Position numbers and translations under genes: made by a program. 64,000 nucleotides of DNA, taken from NCBI GenBank assembly GCA_028671895.1, contig JAPMAC010000231.1:11372001-11436000 (forward strand), written 5' to 3'. Under the pieces are notes generated by a model. The model saw only the letters and a list, made by a program, of their open reading frames with translations. It did not search any database and was not told the DNA's origin. This DNA comes from Oenanthe sinensis. Its lineage: Eukaryota; Streptophyta; Magnoliopsida; Apiales; Apiaceae. Positions 1 to 9,172 of the stretch are shown here, in pieces (position 1 is the first letter of the stretch; the number at the start of each line of letters is the position of its first letter).

Positions 1-1449
1 GGCTTTAGTCATTTTACCAAGCAAACAAGATTCACATTCTTGGTATGATTCAAAATCAAACTTATCCAAATATCCATCCTTATGTAATTTGGATATGCGT
101 TTCTCATTTATATGGCCTAGACGACAATGCCAGAGGTATGTTTGATTTGAGTCATTAACTTTAAGTCGTTTGTTTTCTATATTACAGACAGGATTATCTA
201 AGTCAAGAACATATAAACCATTAAACAAACGCGCAACACCATGGGTTAAATCATTCAAAGCAAAAGAGCAACTGTTGTCCTTTATTGTAAACGAAAAACC
301 TTTCTTGTCCAAACAAGAAACAGAAATAATGTTTCTGCGAATTGCAGGCACGTAATAACAATTCTCCAGTTCTAAAACTAGCCCAGAGGGCAAAGATAAA
401 TAATAGGTTCCTACAGCTAAAGCAGCAACTCTTGCTCCGTTGCCAACTCGTAGGTCCATTTCTCCTTTAGCCAATGTCCTACTTCTCTGCATTTCCTGCA
501 CATTTATACAAATGTGAGAAGCACATCCGGTATCCAATACCCAAGATGTAGAAATAGACAGATTGACTTCTATAACATATATACCTGAATTAGAAGCTTG
601 CTCAGCCCTCTTCTTCTTCAGATCCTCCAAGTAAACTGAACAGTTTCTCTTCCAGTGACCAGTTTTCTTACAGTAGTGACATTCACCCTTAGCGACCCCA
701 CCTTTAGGCTTTAAAGCCTGTTTAGGACCTGACTTTGGCTTGGGTGTAGAATCAGAACCTGTCTTCTTCTTACCCTTCCACTTGCCTTTCCCTTTGGCCT
801 TACCTTTATTGCCCACCATCAGTATGGGAGCAGGTTCAGCCGTCTTCATGTTGGTCTCATATGTTCTCAACATAGCCAACAATTCAGTAGGTGTTTTGTC
901 AAACTCATTCATATTGTAGTTCATAACAAACTGAGTGAATTTGTTGTTCAAAGAATTCAAGATTAGGTCAATACCAGTTTCCAGACCAATCGGGAAACCC
1001 AAAGTATCAAGATACTCAATGTAACCAATCATCTTCAGAACATGTGGGCCAACTGGTTCATTTGCCCCTTGTTTGCAGTTAAAGAGTGACTTGCTCATGT
1101 TAAACCTTTCTTGACGAGTTTGGCTTGCAAACATGCTTTGCAAGTGCTCATTGATAGTATATGCATCCATATGCACATGCTGTCTTTGAAGCTCAGCACT
1201 CATAGTTGCTAACATAAGACACGCAACATCAGTTGCATCATTCTCATCCTTTGTGTGGGCCGCTCGTTCCTCAACAGTAGCGCCCTCAGGAAGGGGACCT
1301 GCCGGAGGAATATCAATGACATGAAGCTTGCGCTCCTGCCTGAGGACAATCCTCAAATTCCTCTGCCAGTCTAGGAAGTTGTTTCCTCCTGTCAGCTTAT
1401 CCTTCCCAAGGACAGATCGTACGGATAGTGTGTTTGTGTTGTTTGTCAT
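1..1449 (-). CDS. Copia gag-pol polyprotein, N-terminal 483 codons (partial)
   Basis: Starts at the ATG at 1449 (residues MTNNTNTLSV) and stays open to the window edge. An N-terminal gag of about 250 residues is followed by a basic Lys/Gly-rich stretch and a CCHC zinc knuckle of form C-x2-C-x4-H-x4-C (Cys257, Cys260, His265, Cys270), which binds RNA. The aspartic protease active site is Asp306-Thr307-Gly308. Around residue 440 comes the integrase HHCC zinc-binding region (His-x4-His, then Cys-x2-Cys near the window edge). In Copia elements integrase precedes reverse transcriptase, so RT and RNase H should lie outside the window. There are no stops or frameshifts over 1.4 kb, unlike every other retroelement frame here, which suggests recent insertion. 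The start is the first ATG after the leader. Confidence 0.9.
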   Translation of the reverse strand, partial: MTNNTNTLSVRSVLGKDKLTGGNNFLDWQRNLRIVLRQERKLHVIDIPPAGPLPEGATVEERAAHTKDENDATDVACLMLATMSAELQRQHVHMDAYTINEHLQSMFASQTRQERFNMSKSLFNCKQGANEPVGPHVLKMIGYIEYLDTLGFPIGLETGIDLILNSLNNKFTQFVMNYNMNEFDKTPTELLAMLRTYETNMKTAEPAPILMVGNKGKAKGKGKWKGKKKTGSDSTPKPKSGPKQALKPKGGVAKGECHYCKKTGHWKRNCSVYLEDLKKKRAEQASNSGIYVIEVNLSISTSWVLDTGCASHICINVQEMQRSRTLAKGEMDLRVGNGARVAALAVGTYYLSLPSGLVLELENCYYVPAIRRNIISVSCLDKKGFSFTIKDNSCSFALNDLTHGVARLFNGLYVLDLDNPVCNIENKRLKVNDSNQTYLWHCRLGHINEKRISKLHKDGYLDKFDFESYQECESCLLGKMTKA

Positions 1450-2466
1450 TACTTGGTATCTACAATGATAAAAGCACAAAATTAAACATTAGATTGTCTG
1501 AGTTATTTATTATGTTCAAATGATTATGATACATTCATAATATATCTCCCACTATTTTTATCAAATCAATAGCCCTTACTATTAATTTGGAAAGTATATC
1601 CCATAATCCTTTCTAGTGAGCCAAGATCCATATTTCGTCATGTCTCAAGTCAACCACTGGAAGTCCTTAAGAATGATTATTTAGGTAGACAACATTTGTC
1701 AATTATATCATATATAATTCTTGGATAGTTTGGTGAGCAACGATTGATCTTATCTATCTAATAGATTTTTAACCAAACTCTATGCTTCTAAGTTCATAAT
1801 GGTTGAATATAACCGTTTACTTTCACCTTATTATGACAACTCAGTTAAGTTTGACCCAATGATACAACGGCCGAATATAACCGTTTATATTCATCGCATC
1901 TCACCACGATAGACAGGAGTCCCCTGCCACTGACAGTCTTTCCCCTAATCGATCTAGGATTCGATGAGTGTTCATTCATTGGAAAGCATCTGATTAAAAC
2001 TTAATATTTTGTTAAGGGGTTTAGAAAATTTTATGACGATCATGATCACATCATGAAGAGATCCTCAATTTTTCCTTGAACTAAATATTTCAAATTGACA
2101 TCTTAAATTGTTCATTTCCCAGGTAGATGGAGGATACCAATGGTCACACTTAAAACCCATCAGCCTTACGAATACGCATATCCGTTTTTGTCAGAAAATC
2201 CCAATTATAGATATCAAAATCCATATTCAATTCCGTGTTTTAAAAATCCATATTTCATAAACACAAGAATCTCATGATCGTTTGTTGATTTTAAAATCTT
2301 GAATCGTTACAGATTTTATCTTGTTTAAACAAGCATGGCATGGGTGTCGTATCTAATACATACATACATACATACATGATTAATCTAATTAAAGCATGCA
2401 TCATTCATACATCAATATGTAAAGTGCAGTATGTAAACGTGCTTGGTTATGGCCCCTTTCCTATGT

Positions 2467-2492
2467 GATCCTTTCGAGCTAATGAAAGGATC
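2467..2492 (-). other. Leader hairpin H3 of element E
   Basis: On the minus strand the arms GATCCTTTC and GAAAGGATC form a perfect 9-bp stem around the loop ATTAGCTC. The same position in the leader of element B (39574-39599) keeps the loop ATTAGCT and pairs with different bases. Three pairs are changed on both sides (C-G to T-A twice, T-A to C-G once). That is covariation expected for a selected RNA structure, for example packaging, dimerisation or translation control; the function is inference. Confidence 0.6.
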
Positions 2493-2652
2493 AAAGTCAA
2501 TCTATGGTGGTAAAATATAAATACAATTACATGTCTTCATTCTTCTTGTATCCACTAGTGCCTGCTCCTCTTCTTGGATCATCTTTCAGTCTTCAAGTAC
2601 ATTACATGGAATAATTGAATACAACCTAAGCTAATGTACTTACATAAGAAAA

Positions 2653-2711
2653 CTCGAGTTACATTCGAGGTTAAACAATTACAAGAATGAAGAAAACGAC
2701 ATGCAAGTCGT
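2653..2711 (-). other. Two further conserved leader hairpins (H1, H2) of element E
   Basis: H1 (2696-2711) pairs ACGAC with GTCGT around TTGCAT. H2 (2653-2669) pairs CTCGA with TCGAG around ATGTAAC. Both occur unchanged and in the same order in element B (39360-39375 and 39398-39414). Because the sequence is identical, they show conservation but not covariation. Confidence 0.45.
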
Positions 2712-2799
2712 ATTTATAAAACCAAAACCAAAAACCATTAATCTAGGGGTCTAAGGGCCATAACCAGCACCATGCTCAAGTACACAAAATAAAATATTG

Positions 2800-2937
2800 C
2801 GGGGGTCCGGGGGCGGCAGCCCCTGGGCGGGGGTCCGGGGCGGCAGCCCCTGGGCGGGGTCTGGGGCGGCAGCCCCAGGCGGGGTCTGGGGCGGCAGCCC
2901 CAGGCGGGGTCTGGGGGCGGCAGCCCCCGGCTGGGGT
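2800..2937 (-). repeat. GC-rich tandem repeat in the E leader
   Basis: About five units of 25-27 bp, each containing GGGGC-GGCA-GCCCC or a one-base variant, so every unit can fold into a very stable small hairpin. The rest of the leader is AT-rich. No counterpart is visible in the leader of element B. The 110-codon plus-strand ORF over it (Gly/Ala/Ser/Pro-rich) is a by-product of the repeat. Confidence 0.85.
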
Positions 2938-3276
2938 CGAGCTGACAGGTCAGCTCGAAATCAGAAATTTTTTTTATTTTCGAAGACCAGTCCTATTCAG
3001 AAATCATCAATTTCTGAACTACAGATCATATCTGTTGGCCCTTTTTCCCACTGCATCTTATACAGTTTCAGAAGCATGTATCATATACATACTTATCATA
3101 TCCCAGTTAACAGATCATGTCCAACATAATCTGTCCACCAGTTTATATCACTATACAAACTGACCCTCATGCATAATATATAAATCGCAATATGGCATAT
3201 AAATCAGTCATGACAAATCATTAACATGCTAGTATCATCACCACATATTACAATTCGAATATACATGAAGAACATA

Positions 3277-3333
3277 GCATGGCAGAAGCATGGCAGTAAC
3301 AAAGCAGTAGCATGGCAGTGGCATGGCAGTCAC
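3277..3333. repeat. Short AGCATGGCAG-type tandem repeat
   Basis: Irregular repeats of CATGGCAG/AGCAGT, about five copies, just inside the PBS of element E. They are too degenerate and short to assign a role. Confidence 0.5.
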
Positions 3334-3397
3334 CAAAACAGGCATATTTGCATCAAATACAGTTAACACGTAACCAAATCAGTCCCTTATACACGTA

Positions 3398-3409
3398 GCT
3401 CTGATGCCA
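3398..3409 (-). promoter_or_regulatory. Primer binding site of element E
   Basis: On the minus strand this reads TGGCATCAGAGC, one base from the complement of the 3' end of plant initiator tRNA-Met (TGGTATCAGAGC). It lies one base from the LTR end, as expected for minus-strand DNA priming. The same C-for-T difference occurs in elements B and C. Confidence 0.85.
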
Positions 3410-3410
3410 T

Positions 3411-4958
3411 TGTTGGGTTCCGAGGCATAAAACGCAGCGGATAAACGTAAATATAACGAAAATTTCGGAACCCAAACGCAGGATCATGTATAAGAATTGA
3501 CGGATTATGGTGATAATCGAATCATACCTATTAAGATTTTGAATGCCACGAACTCAACGGAGATCCTTGCTATCACGATTTGTGTCTTCCTCTCGAAAGC
3601 ACCTCTATGGTATCCACACGAGCACCTTCAAGAACGTCTCACGATCTTGAACACGGAACGGAAGTACTAGCCTCCTTTGATAGGTTTCGAATTCTCTCTG
3701 CCTCTTCCTATGCTGCCTCTTCTCTAGGGTTTACACAAAAACGTGCAAGCCATTTAACCTATCATTATCTATTTATAATGATTGGTTAATGGGCCTTTTT
3801 AGCAAAAACCTAACCCATGTAGGCATAGGATTAAATAATAAAACATGCTTCTATTATTTAATTAATAATTAAGTCACACTTAATTATTATTGGCAGAAAT
3901 ATAATTCTTCAAATTCGAATTTATTTCAATTAATTAAGTCTCACTTAATTAATATAATAAATTCGAATTAATCATCAATTAATTTAAATCTATAATTTAA
4001 ATTAACTATTCCTCTAGGTGCTCTATGTGTGTGACCCTATAGGCTATTATTTAATTAGCAATAATTTTATTCTCCAATAAAATTATAAACAATGAGCGGT
4101 ATCTAGTAATACATCATTGCTACCTAATTAAACAATAATTAAATCGTGATTCGATAAAACCTTTCGTGATTAATGTTTCCGTGTAATATAATCCCTTTAA
4201 CCATATATATTATAGATTAAACTCGAGGCATGTATTTAGTCATCCTCTTCAACATTTAATCCGGGTTTACTTGATCCATGAGTAGACTATGAAAAACAAA
4301 TCATTATTTGAGCACGGCCATGCATTTTATAGTCTCACTCAATCAAGAGGCCAATAATATCTCTCCTAATTATAGGAGGGTTAAATCCTTTATCTATCAT
4401 TCATATTTCTCATACGACTCATGATATACCCGATGTCCACTTTTATCATCACCCGGTCAAAGGTAACTTTTAATGTAGTCAAAGTATATCAATCCTCGTA
4501 TAGAAATATAATGATCTCAAGTCAGAGGATCATTACACCATTATCACTGTGAGTCTTTCTTATGACTTAATTAAACATGAAGAATCTCACTGTGGGTCTG
4601 TCCAGTACCATGTACCCCTACATGTACCTATGTATTGACTTTAGTATCCCCATACTTATAACCAATGAGATGTGGTTATCTGTCAAACAACATACTAGTC
4701 TATTTATGTATTATTATTGTCCAATCATAATAATACTCGACTAGGGAACCTTTAAGAATATGATATATTATATAATCTCAAGTTCAAGTCATGTACTTAA
4801 ACTATATAACGAGTATCATGATTCTAAGGACATTTATTATGCTAACAAATATATCGCAGTAATTAAAGTCATAATAAATACGTTTATTGAATAATCAAAT
4901 GACATAAATGTTTATTAAAAGGAAAAATTGTATTGCCTCTAGGGCACCTACACTAACA
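3411..4958 (-). repeat. 5' LTR of element E (about 1.55 kb)
   Basis: On the minus strand it begins TGTTAGTG and ends GAACCCAACA next to the PBS, giving the normal TG...CA termini. It is homologous over much of its length to the two LTRs of element B. The plus-strand ORF at 3580-3789 has no support as a gene. AT-rich stretches near 3830-4000 are part of the LTR. Confidence 0.88.
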
Positions 4959-7316
4959 CAACAGTCCCTACTCGTTTAGGAACCTGCTGACAAAATCCCC
5001 AAATTTCTTATTTCCCATTTCTATTCTTTGCGAATGAATTAAATCCTTAAGACTTTTACGGTCTTTGCACTCTCTCCGCTTCTACCCATTCAAGTGATGT
5101 TTCCACCGTTTAAGTGCAACCGTTATGGCTATTTCCTCCAACTCATGATTAAGATACCTTAATTCATGTTTCTCCCGTTACTCCGATGTATATAAAATTA
5201 TTTCTACTATGTTGCTTCCATGCACAAGCAATCCCTCAAAAGACATGTAATTATTAATTACAAGATTCACCTTTTATCATCTGGTACATACCACATTAGG
5301 ACAATTACTCATATTTGTCCTTTACTTTCCTCAAACTTTCTTCACCGCTTACTGTATGTCTCACAATTTAAACTCATTTTATCCAAACTCATTCTTATGG
5401 GATTTGTCATCCAACCTCTTTTCTCTTAAGATTTTCCAGTGATATATATATCTTACTTTCGGGTTCTTCCTCCACCTTTAGACCGATCAGGATATCCTAT
5501 GTGGAGATTATGACAACTTGTCCAATTATTTCTTAACATTCCAATTAATCCTCGGAAGGTACAGGTGCATACATTAATATAACCTACCTCATCAAAGACT
5601 CATACTGTCCTTATCACCTTCTCAATGCCATCCTTGGCATATTATCTAGGTAATTCTGTAGTTAGCGATAACTTATCCTCAATATATTTTCTCCATATTT
5701 AAAACATGTCATCCCTTCTTTTAGGGCAATAATTAACATAACATCTGGACTTTACAATTATAGCTTCTTGCTGTCCATTTTACATATTCTCCCATATCAG
5801 GCTCACTGTTCTTCCCGAAGTAGAACTCTGGTTCCTTGTTAAAAGTTCATGGTATTTCCGTATGTGTAGCCACTTCATTTTCATATTCTGTCATAGTTGA
5901 TTATTTCCAATATTATGACTTTATTCTCAATTCACTACTTTTGGGACAATCTTGACAATTCCCAAAGACTTTGATTCATGATCTGACACACTCTTGTTTC
6001 AGGTCTAGAACTTTAATTACATCTGAATTTCCCGATACTTAGGAAACAGTTGCATAATGCAAGATATAGCTATGGTTAAAGAATTCTTTGTTCAACCAAG
6101 TTCATAAGAATTCTTGCTGAATCAACGTCCTTATTAGGCCTCGACCAAATACTTTTCAGAACTTTAGGTTCATCAATGACTACTCGGACCGCTCTCTAGT
6201 CCGGAATTCCACTATCAAAACAAGTAACTTCATATAAGCCTTCATGCCATAACTCATTTATACTAGTTAATCCAACCACCGTATTTGCAATGTGGCAGTC
6301 ACTTCTATCATAAGGCTTACTTTAATCCAACATCCTTAATATATTCAAAAATTATATCAAGGGTGTATCTCATCTCTTTGTTGCGACTCTACATTGTATG
6401 CATACCATACATCATTTAAATTAAGGCTTTACTTTTTACTCTCAGAGAATCTTCAACAGAATCCTCAATATTCTTCATATATAGATGGCCATATTCTTTA
6501 AGCCATACTACTCCATTTTACCCTGAAACATTCCATTTACACATCTTCTTATTTTTAAATTTCATTAAACTAATGGGAACATATTTTTCACAGAAAATTG
6601 GGCATGACCTATTCATATGTCGGACTATGCCCGGTGTAAAACACCTCAATTATAATCCCAAAACATTCACAGTTCCCAAACATCAACATCTCATCAATCA
6701 CCTATAACATAATGTATACCAATAGGGGAAATAACTATGAGTCACTATCTATATATACCCACTCTCGAGTATCTCCAAGTCAGTCAACAACAATATCAAT
6801 GGTCACTAACATGGACCATCAATCACATTCGCTCCATAACATTAATAAGAGTTTGCTGAAATGCATACTATCTCTTTGGCTTATTGCCAATAGATGAAAG
6901 ATTGGTGAAGATTTGACATGCCATCAATTTGAACATGGTCATCTTAACGATTGTGCCAAGAATAAAGTGGTTCTCTTCGCTCAGTAATGCTCCCCTCGGT
7001 CCTGGGGTACTAGCATACCTTGTGCTACACTTATAGCATATCTGGCTCTTTTATAAGTGCTCCATAATTCTCAAGCTCTCGTTCTCAATCATAAATCCTC
7101 TTACTCAGATGAGTCTCCTCGGCTAGTGTTCGACACCCTTGTAAGGAAAGTTCTTATTATCTTTCCTAACTATCCTTATATGAGTATATTAGCCTCATAA
7201 TATAAATCACTGCTACATCCGATAGCCCGAATATGAATTCGATAGGAGCTCGCTCTCTATCAATCTTATCCAAACATAACTTTTAACTCTCTCGTTCCTG
7301 AGTACTATAACCTAGA
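4959..7316 (-). other. Internal leader of element G, no intact gene
   Basis: Sequence downstream of the PBS on the minus strand. Reading all frames by eye gives only short ORFs and no gag, protease or RT motif. It is best read as an untranslated or decayed leader of a chromovirus-like element. The short ORFs at 5220-5429 and 6712-6897 (plus strand) show no recognisable domain. Confidence 0.55.
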
Positions 7317-7328
7317 GCTCTGATACCA
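7317..7328 (-). promoter_or_regulatory. Primer binding site of element G
   Basis: On the minus strand it reads TGGTATCAGAGC, an exact complement of the 3' end of plant initiator tRNA-Met, four bases from the LTR. Confidence 0.9.
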
Positions 7329-8566
7329 TCTCTGTGACGCCCCCAGATCCGGGGTCAGGAATCTAGGTTGTCACTATCCAATTTTCACCACAATAACATC
7401 ATTCACCTGCTTTAACCATTATAATAACCAAACATAAAAGCAGTGACCCCAAACCAAACACACAACTCGAGTTATAGTCTCAGGGAACGAACTTAAAATA
7501 ATAACGGTTATTACAAACCAATGTAACCTCAGGATCTCACACTACTAATATAACTTCCACATGATGTTACATTAGAAGTAAACATTAATCCAAGATCTAC
7601 TGTCACATTACATATTTTTCAATAAGTCTAGGATTCTAATCTGGAATCCCGCCTTTCTTGCACCATTTATCGAAGTCCTGAACCTGACTAGCTCAAGCTC
7701 GAATCTTTCTGTTCCTTAATATAATACTTGAGGTAGACAATTCATAGCCATCTCTTTCTGCAAGATATAAGGTTTACAAAAAGCAAGAATGATCCAAAGA
7801 ATGCTCAGCAAGTTATATATATCAGAATATTTCAAGGGACAGGTGATAGCCATAATTATCCCAACTGGATATTCAACAATAAAGTACATAACTAGCAATC
7901 TAATTGAAGATGTATAGCCAGTTATATCTTGACAAAAAATGACTCAAGATTCACGATGCAAGAAGATATTCACAACAATAATGCAGTTCACGTTACTGCA
8001 ATACAACAATATAAGTTCATAAATTTATTTTTTTTAGACTGACAGTATCAATAACTTATCACAATGGCCTCAATCACCGAGTACCATTCGTTTGAGTACC
8101 AATAAGCAAGCAGATCAATATACTGCGAAAAGAATGAATGAAAGTTCATCAATTCCCATTAACACTACCAGTAACTTAGCACAATGGCTTTCGTTATAGT
8201 GTAGGAACAGTGAAACTGATATATGCGAATAAAACAGTACTCAAAACAACCAACCAACTCAGAGTGGATTACATTCCCGTTGACACTATCGGTAACTCAG
8301 CACCTAGGCTTTCGTTACAGTGCAACGTCAAATTCCAATTGGAAGAAACGGGATTAATCTGGAGATTTTTCAACGCCCTATTGTACGCGATGATCAGTCA
8401 CCTTGTACAATAGAAAAACCAGTCACTTTCTCTACTAGTAGAAGGACAACCCCTTATCGGGACGTCACCCTAGGCAACACATGGGCCTTTAGTTTACGGC
8501 TGGGTCATGCGTCACCGACCTCTTACGCAACCTTACTCCAGTCCCTGATGAATACTTAAACATTCA

Positions 8567-9172
8567 TCAAACCTAGAAGGAAATTTAATCAAGCCTTCTA
8601 GAATAACAACAATCCACTCTAGGATTTCAATCAACTGTTAAGGAAGGGAATTCAATACCACCATCCAGAACAACAACAATCCATCATAGAATTTCATCAA
8701 CAGATAAAGAAGGGAATTTAATACAACCTTCCAGAACACAACGACAATCCATCACAGGATTTCAATCAACAGATAAGGAAGGGAATTTAATACAACCTTC
8801 CAGAACACAACGACAATCCATCACAGGATTTCATCAACAGATAAGGAAGGGAATTTAATACAACCTTCCAGAACAACAACGACAATCCATCACAGGATTT
8901 CATCAACAGATAAGGAAGGGAATTTAATACAACCTTCCAGAACAACAACGACAATCCATCACAGGATTTCATCAACAGATAAGGAAGGGAATTTAATACA
9001 ACCTTCCAGAACAACTACGACAATCCATCACAGGATTTCATCAACAGATAAGGAAGGGAATTTAATACAACCTTCCAGAACAACTACGACAATCCATCAC
9101 AGGATTTCAATCAACAGATAAGGAAGGAAATTTAATACAACCTTCCAGAACAACAACGACCTATTGTAAGAT
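8567..9172. repeat. 69-bp tandem repeat array
   Basis: About eight copies of a 69-bp unit. Each holds AAGGAAGGGAATTTAATAC and later CAATCCATCACAGGATTTCA. The outer copies are degenerate and the central ones nearly identical. Because 69 is a multiple of three, a repeated minus-strand ORF appears at 8787-9014; it is not a gene. Confidence 0.92.

Larger units (their letters stand above)
1450..3397 (-). other. Untranslated leader of element E
   Basis: This 1.95-kb stretch between PBS and gag has no convincing gene. It aligns by eye over long blocks with the leader of element B (38791 to about 40620), including a conserved stretch around 2320-2370. It contains three short hairpins shared with B (2696-2711, 2653-2669, 2467-2492), a GC-rich tandem repeat (2800-2937) and a short CATGGCAG-type repeat (3277-3333). 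Small plus-strand ORFs across it, including one over the GC repeat, are composition artefacts. Confidence 0.75.
1..4958 (-). mobile_element. Copia LTR retrotransposon E, 5' two-thirds (runs off left edge)
   Basis: Read on the minus strand the order is 5' LTR, PBS, leader of about 1.95 kb, then one open gag-protease-integrase frame that leaves the window. Orientation is set by the PBS complement just left of the LTR and by the coding strand. The LTR and leader are clearly related to those of element B (37257-45667), so both belong to one family, but E keeps its reading frame and B does not. E lies inside the leader of Gypsy element G; G sequence continues at 4959. The left LTR and matching target-site duplication are outside the window, so age cannot be read from LTR divergence. 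Confidence 0.92.

Noticed and set aside
2797..3129. 110-codon Gly/Ala/Pro-rich plus-strand ORF
   Set aside because: It is a translation of the GC-rich repeat in the leader of a minus-strand element; no independent support.
3398..3409. Part of a tRNA gene
   Set aside because: Only the 12-nt PBS is present; no cloverleaf or A/B boxes surround it here or at the other PBS sites.
8787..9014. Repetitive minus-strand ORF
   Set aside because: Produced only because the 69-bp unit is a multiple of three.
8567..9172. CRISPR-like regular array
   Set aside because: Units are head-to-tail copies without unique spacers, in a plant LTR; it is a tandem repeat.
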